A stretch of 16,979 nucleotides of DNA from Phycisphaerae bacterium. GTDB lineage: Bacteria; Planctomycetota; Phycisphaerae; Sedimentisphaerales; SM23-30. This document shows positions 13,437-16,979 of the stretch, piece after piece. Under the pieces are notes generated by a model. It saw nothing but the letters and a program-made list of their open reading frames with translations. It did no database searches and was not told the origin of the DNA. The position numbers were made by a program, and so were the translations under genes. Within the stretch, counting starts at the first letter, position 1; each line of letters starts with the position of its first letter. The stretch spans positions 1 through 16,979 of the forward strand of contig JAIPFO010000028.1 of NCBI GenBank assembly GCA_021736565.1, read 5' to 3'.

Positions 13437-14831
13437 ATGGCATCAGAAGAAACAAATGTTTCAAACGCTTCATCGGAATCAGAATCGACCTGGGACATCA
13501 ACGCCCTGTTCGATAATGCCGAACCCCTGACGGATCAACAGTTTAAGCAGCTCACCAACGAGGTCCGAAACGGCGACCGGGAACGCGAACAGTTCCTTGA
13601 ACTCGTCGATGAGATCGTAGAAGAAAAATCCGACGAACTCAACGCCGACCCCACCATGATCATGAAAGTCGCCCAGGGCTACTACGCCGCTCGATCCTTC
13701 CAAAAGGCCATCCAATGGTTTAATAAAACCGAATCCACCGCAAAACAAACCTGGCTTAAAGCAATGGCCCTAAAGGCTTTAGGTCAATATAAAGAAGCTA
13801 TCGAGGCCTTCCGACAGGCCGAAAAAAAGGGCTGTGACAGCTTCCAGGTCGCCATGGCCGTGGTCAACTGCCTCCGAACACAGGGCGATTACGACAACGC
13901 TGAAAAACACCTCAAACAGGTCGCACGCGTCGGAGAGATCCGTGCCGAATACCACTATCAGATGGGACGACTCCATGACAAAAGGGGCAACCATCAAGGA
14001 GCCCTGGAAGAACTCGATAAAGCCGTCGAACTCGACGGAAATCACTCCAAAGCCCTCTTCCACCTGGCCTACCAATGCGACCTGTTCGGCGACGAATCCC
14101 TGGCGATCGACCTCTACAAACGTTGTATCGAAACGGGAAGAGCCCCTCTAACCGCACTGTTAAACCTCGCGGTGCTCTACGAAGATGCCGAAGAATACAG
14201 CCTGGCCGCTCAAAGCGTACGACAGGTCCTCTATCAATATCCAAACCACAAGCGGGCACAAATGTTCCTCAAGGACATCGAATCCAGTAAAACAATGTAC
14301 TTCGATGAAGACCAGGAACGACGTACCGACACGCACAATAAAATCCTGGAAATACCTATTTCCGATTTCGAACTCTCCGTCCGGTCGCGTAACTGCTTGA
14401 AAAAAATGAACATACGAACTCTCGGTGACCTGTTAAGAGTAACCGAATCCGAGCTCTTGGCCTATAAAAACTTTGGCGAAACCAGCCTCCAGGAGATCAA
14501 AATCATTCTGACCTCCAAAAGCCTGCGACTCGGACAAATGCTCGAAGAAACTAAAAAAGTTCGATCAAATAAAGAACCCGAACAGGCCCCCGTGGAAGTG
14601 CCAGAAGTCAACCAGGAAATTCTCGAAAAGCCCATTGGCGATCTGGAACTCTCCGTACGGAGCCGTAAATGCCTGGAAAGACTCAACCTGGAAACAATTG
14701 GCGACCTGGTCAACTGCACCGAAGCGGAGTTGCTGGGATGTAAAAACTTCGGGCTGACCAGCCTGGTGGAAGTCAACCAACGCCTGGAACAAAACAACCT
14801 GGTCTTACGAAAACTCGACGACGAAGAATAA
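13437..14831 (+). CDS. TPR protein with two tandem RNA polymerase alpha C-terminal-like domains
   Basis: This is a 464-residue, probably cytoplasmic, acidic protein. After a Ser/Glu-rich N-terminus, TPR-type helical repeats span about 70-290 (for example GQYKEAIEAFRQAEKKG, GDYDNAEKHLKQVARVG, GNHQGALEELDKAVELD, GDESLAIDLYKRCIETG). Two domains follow that closely resemble the alpha-CTD of RNA polymerase: 304-366 (ISDFELSVRSRNCLKKM, then NFGETSLQEIK) and 398-458 (IGDLELSVRSRKCLERL, then NFGLTSLVEVN). In E. coli alpha, Arg265, Asn268, Lys298, Ser299 and Glu302 contact DNA or regulators. The first domain keeps equivalents of all but Lys298 (Arg316, Asn319, Ser350, Glu353; Thr349 replaces Lys). The second has Lys411 in place of Asn268. 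It is not the polymerase subunit itself, having no assembly domain. A role in transcription or as a scaffold is inferred. It has its own promoter and terminator. Confidence 0.93.
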   Translation: MASEETNVSNASSESESTWDINALFDNAEPLTDQQFKQLTNEVRNGDREREQFLELVDEIVEEKSDELNADPTMIMKVAQGYYAARSFQKAIQWFNKTESTAKQTWLKAMALKALGQYKEAIEAFRQAEKKGCDSFQVAMAVVNCLRTQGDYDNAEKHLKQVARVGEIRAEYHYQMGRLHDKRGNHQGALEELDKAVELDGNHSKALFHLAYQCDLFGDESLAIDLYKRCIETGRAPLTALLNLAVLYEDAEEYSLAAQSVRQVLYQYPNHKRAQMFLKDIESSKTMYFDEDQERRTDTHNKILEIPISDFELSVRSRNCLKKMNIRTLGDLLRVTESELLAYKNFGETSLQEIKIILTSKSLRLGQMLEETKKVRSNKEPEQAPVEVPEVNQEILEKPIGDLELSVRSRKCLERLNLETIGDLVNCTEAELLGCKNFGLTSLVEVNQRLEQNNLVLRKLDDEE

Positions 14832-14858
14832 TGACAGCCCTGAATGCGTGATCAATCC

Positions 14859-14886
14859 TATGCCCAGGTCTGTCCTGGGCATATTT
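14859..14886 (+). terminator. Intrinsic terminator after the TPR/alpha-CTD gene
   Basis: A perfect 10-bp stem TATGCCCAGG / CCTGGGCATA with a TCTGT loop is followed by TTTGTAT, 27 bp beyond the stop codon. The T-run is short but the stem is strong. Confidence 0.75.
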
Positions 14887-14910
14887 GTATCCAGGTTTCA
14901 CACTGTCATA

Positions 14911-15001
14911 GATCCCCACGTCAAAAGGAACTTTAAATCGTTCAGATCAGCCTCTAAAATGTGGATAGCAGGCTTCAATAAATCTTATGACCCCCGCGTC
15001 A
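14911..15001 (+). repeat. Dispersed element between the two plus-strand genes
   Basis: Start GATCCCCACGTCAAAAGG, centre CAGCCTCTAAAATGTGGAT, linker AGCAGGCTTCAATAAAT, end CTTATGACCCCCGCGTCA. The arm CCAC (14916-14919) matches GTGG (14961-14964), a pairing-preserving difference from the GCGGG type. It ends 25 bp before the next start codon. Confidence 0.82.
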
Positions 15002-15026
15002 TAGAGCAGTGTTCACGGCCAGTATC

Positions 15027-16367
15027 ATGATTCGATTCAACCAACACAAATCCAAAATACTGGTTATCTTTAACCTCTTCCTGATAATAGCTTTATGGCT
15101 GATTAGCTGTCACAGGCCGATCCAGCCTTCACCCCGGCCTCTCCAAAAAAACACCACCAGTCTTCCGAAAGATCAACAGGTCAGACCTGTCCACGTCCTG
15201 CTCGGCCAAACGGAAAATCTTTTCATTACCTGTAAAAAACTCGATACTCTCAGCCCCGCTGATTTTTTTATCCTGGACGACGGAAAAGGTGCCCTCAATC
15301 ACATTCCCGCTGCCGCCCAATATCACTTATGCCGAAAGAATAACACCTGGCAGCTCCTGGACGCCAAAAATAATGATTTATTGACCCAATATCCGATATT
15401 TCAAAATAATATCACGTTCCAACCCTCACCAAACAGCGTAATCGAACTCGCAATGCTCGATAATCCTGCCGACATCCCAACGGCAAAGCCAACGGGATAC
15501 CGCGGAACACTTCAGGTCAAATGCGAGTCCTCGGACTATTTTTCGGTAATTAACCATGTCGACCTCGAAGACTACCTGCTGGGCGTCGTCGGGGCCGAAA
15601 TGCCCGCCAGCTGGGCAATTTCAGCCTTAGAGGCCCAATGTATCGCCGCTCGCACCTATGTCATGTATCATATGTACGTCGACCCCCTCAACCAGCTCTG
15701 GGATGTTAAAAACACTCAGGCCAGCCAGGTCTACGGCGGACTCCCCAGGGAACACCCTCGCGTCACCCAGGCAGTAAACACCACCGCGGGGGTCGTACTG
15801 ACATATGGACCCCACATGGCCGAAAAAATATTCCCCGCCTACTTTAGTGCCATCTGTGGCGGACATACCCAGAACGCCGCCCCTGTTTTCGGACAAAAAC
15901 TCAAACCACTCACCGGGAAACCTTGCCCCTACTGCCAACAAAACGCACCACAAAACCGCTTTAACTGGCCTGAGATCACACTTTCTAAAAAAGAACTCAG
16001 CGACTTGATCCTCCAGAGAGATAGCCAATTGGCCACCCTTCAGGAGGTCGTCTCCATCCGGGTCACCGCCACGAGCGATTATGGCCGGGTCAAACGGGTC
16101 GAACTGACCGGAAAAAACGGCAAACGACTCTCCATTCGCGGCGAAGACTTCCGATTAGCCGTCACAACCGCACAAAAACCCCTTTTAAGCAGCTGGTTCA
16201 CCATGGTCGATACCGGAAAATCCTGGCAATTCAAACAAGGCCACGGCTGGGGACACGGCGTAGGACTGTGCCAATACGGCTGCCGACAGATGGCCGATAA
16301 CGGCCAAAATTGCCTCGACATCTTATCATTCTACTACCCCCAGTCAACCCTGGTAAAAGTCTTCTAA
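15027..16367 (+). CDS. SpoIID/LytB-domain lipoprotein (probable peptidoglycan lytic transglycosylase)
   Basis: The protein has 446 residues from ATG at 15027; a GTG at 15009 would add six residues, but the lipoprotein signal fits better from 15027. The signal is basic (RFNQHKSK), then a hydrophobic run (ILVIFNLFLIIALWLISC) with lipobox LISC and Cys28. After a Pro/Gln-rich linker and an N-terminal beta-rich part (55-150), the SpoIID domain covers about 160-445: VDLEDYLLGVVGAEMPASW with the expected catalytic Glu191, EAQCIAARTYVMYHM, AYFSAICGGHTQNA with Cys277 and His280, a CPYC pair (300-303), and GHGWGHGVGLCQYGCRQMA near the end. In Firmicutes SpoIID cleaves stripped glycan strands during sporulation; outside them the domain is used in cell-wall remodelling. 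This organism is not expected to sporulate. It is expressed separately from the upstream gene, judging by the terminator between them. Confidence 0.92.
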   Translation: MIRFNQHKSKILVIFNLFLIIALWLISCHRPIQPSPRPLQKNTTSLPKDQQVRPVHVLLGQTENLFITCKKLDTLSPADFFILDDGKGALNHIPAAAQYHLCRKNNTWQLLDAKNNDLLTQYPIFQNNITFQPSPNSVIELAMLDNPADIPTAKPTGYRGTLQVKCESSDYFSVINHVDLEDYLLGVVGAEMPASWAISALEAQCIAARTYVMYHMYVDPLNQLWDVKNTQASQVYGGLPREHPRVTQAVNTTAGVVLTYGPHMAEKIFPAYFSAICGGHTQNAAPVFGQKLKPLTGKPCPYCQQNAPQNRFNWPEITLSKKELSDLILQRDSQLATLQEVVSIRVTATSDYGRVKRVELTGKNGKRLSIRGEDFRLAVTTAQKPLLSSWFTMVDTGKSWQFKQGHGWGHGVGLCQYGCRQMADNGQNCLDILSFYYPQSTLVKVF

Positions 16368-16373
16368 TTTGCC

Positions 16374-16470
16374 CCCCACGTCTAAAGTCGTTGTTCCTCT
16401 TTTAAATCACCCTTTAAGATCCGGGAAACAGGTTCCAAATCCCGACGCGACGGATATAACGCTCGCGTCA
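16374..16470 (+). repeat. Dispersed element after the SpoIID gene
   Basis: Start CCCCACGTCTAAAGTCG, centre CACCCTTTAAGATCCGGGAA, linker ACAGGTTCCAAATC, and an end (ACGCTCGCGTCA) carrying a few extra bases before it. It begins 7 bp after the SpoIID stop codon. Confidence 0.82.
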
Positions 16471-16500
16471 CTGTTATTTTATTTACAAATACCCAAAACA

Positions 16501-16570
16501 CAACACGGAATCGCCAACATTCAAGTAAAGAGACAAGCCGGTTTACTTGGTTATTGGAGATGCCGTGTTG
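16501..16570. repeat. Long imperfect inverted repeat (29-bp arms)
   Basis: Arm 16501-16529 (starts CAACACGGAATCGCC, ends TTCAAGTAAA) is complementary to 16542-16570 (starts TTTACTTGG, ends GATGCCGTGTTG) at about 23 of 29 positions, around a 12-nt loop. It lies between two convergent genes and could terminate one or both, but no strong T-run follows. The direct repeat TTGGTTATTG (16547-16556 and 16568-16577) overlaps its right edge. Confidence 0.75.
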
Positions 16571-16652
16571 GTTATTGAGTAGTCAATTATCGCAGCGGTC
16601 GCAGCACCCAATCGCTCCAGATTCTGTGACCATGCCGAAATTATGCACGATT

Positions 16653-16979
16653 TTATACGCTCCAGGGCGACCTGTAGTCTCTTGTCAGCCAGCTGGGGTC
16701 GCCTGTGCCCTTTGTAAAGGCAAAGTTCTTCGGGTCCCAGCTCATCTGGGCGTGGTTGTAATAAGCCTGGTTCATCAGGTGACAGCAGATGGCACTATGA
16801 CCGCCGACGATCTCGCTGGTGATCGGCTTCTTACGCGATTCAATACAATTCATAAAGTCCGTGAGGTGGTCTTGACTCTTGTAGAGCTTCACCTTGGCAC
16901 CTTGGAGATATTCCTTTTCGACCTTGTTCAGCTGGCTGTGCAGGGAAATCTTTCTGTTGCAGCCATCATAGCCGTAAAC
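16653..16979 (-). CDS. Gfo/Idh/MocA-family oxidoreductase, C-terminal part only
   Basis: The frame is open from the right edge of the window to TAA at 16653-16655, giving 108 residues of C-terminus; the N-terminal Rossmann domain lies outside. A GTG at 16892 is internal, not a start. The sequence VKLYKSQDHLTDFMNCIESR, then KKPITSEIVGGHSAICCHLM, the middle AQMSWDPKNF and the end DYRSPWSV follow the typical ending of Gfo/Idh/MocA dehydrogenases that are abundant in Planctomycetota (substrate-domain helix with NFxxCI-SRK-PI, then WDP and a final SPW). Such enzymes use NAD(P) to oxidise or reduce sugars and related compounds. The substrate cannot be predicted from this fragment. It converges on the SpoIID gene. 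Confidence 0.85.
   Translation of the reverse strand, partial: VYGYDGCNRKISLHSQLNKVEKEYLQGAKVKLYKSQDHLTDFMNCIESRKKPITSEIVGGHSAICCHLMNQAYYNHAQMSWDPKNFAFTKGTGDPSWLTRDYRSPWSV

Noticed and set aside
921..16470. Integron attC sites between gene cassettes
   Set aside because: Same orientation and one per gene is reminiscent of attC, but the ends lack the GTTRRRY/RYYYAAC core sites. The genes are housekeeping genes on both strands, and no integrase is seen.

Overview
The window reads as a stretch of bacterial chromosome, most likely from the Planctomycetota and probably a Phycisphaerae-like lineage. The reasons are a fused SecD-SecF with greatly enlarged periplasmic parts, a TPR protein ending in RNA polymerase alpha C-terminal domains, a SpoIID-type lipoprotein, and the tail of a Gfo/Idh/MocA oxidoreductase of the kind abundant in that phylum. 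This is inference from gene content; there is no rRNA or other marker to confirm it.

Layout. From 1 to about 12750 every gene is on the minus strand. Read in transcription order they are: a diacylglycerol-kinase-family lipid kinase (12750-11743), a DUF2007-like protein with an acidic tail (11288-10911), an Arg-rich protein (10803-10363) followed by a good intrinsic terminator, a parvulin-type lipoprotein chaperone (9830-8700) almost touching a HIT-family hydrolase/transferase (8697-8137), a small MazG-like pyrophosphohydrolase (7979-7716), tgt (7058-5946), yajC (5498-5055), secDF (4977-1177) and a CPA2 cation:proton antiporter cut by the left edge. A divergent 690-bp gap then leads to two plus-strand genes: the TPR/alpha-CTD protein (13437-14831, with its own terminator) and a SpoIID/LytB lipoprotein (15027-16367). 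The minus-strand tail of a Gfo/Idh/MocA oxidoreductase closes the window. tgt-yajC-secD-secF is a widely conserved order: Tgt modifies tRNA, while YajC and SecDF are the accessory complex of the SecYEG translocon. The PPIase lipoprotein is a plausible folding factor for exported proteins.

The striking feature lies between the genes. Nearly every intergenic gap carries one or more copies of a roughly 90-97 bp element that I do not recognise. It begins with a motif like TTCCCACGTCAAAAG, has a central CTTTAAGATGCGGGAA arm complementary to that start, then a linker (ACAGGCTTCAAAAATA), and ends with the palindrome TATGACGCTGGCGTCA. I count about 18 recognisable copies plus a few weak fragments. 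They include a nearly identical head-to-tail triplet with a 97-bp period at 9851-10138. All copies point the same way on the chromosome regardless of the direction of neighbouring genes. Copies next to minus-strand genes run up to, and in several cases form, the stop codon of the gene. Arm sequences change together between copies, which suggests a conserved hairpin. A further candidate is a plus-strand RNA between tgt and the MazG gene that ends in a perfect intrinsic terminator with no plus-strand gene in front of it.
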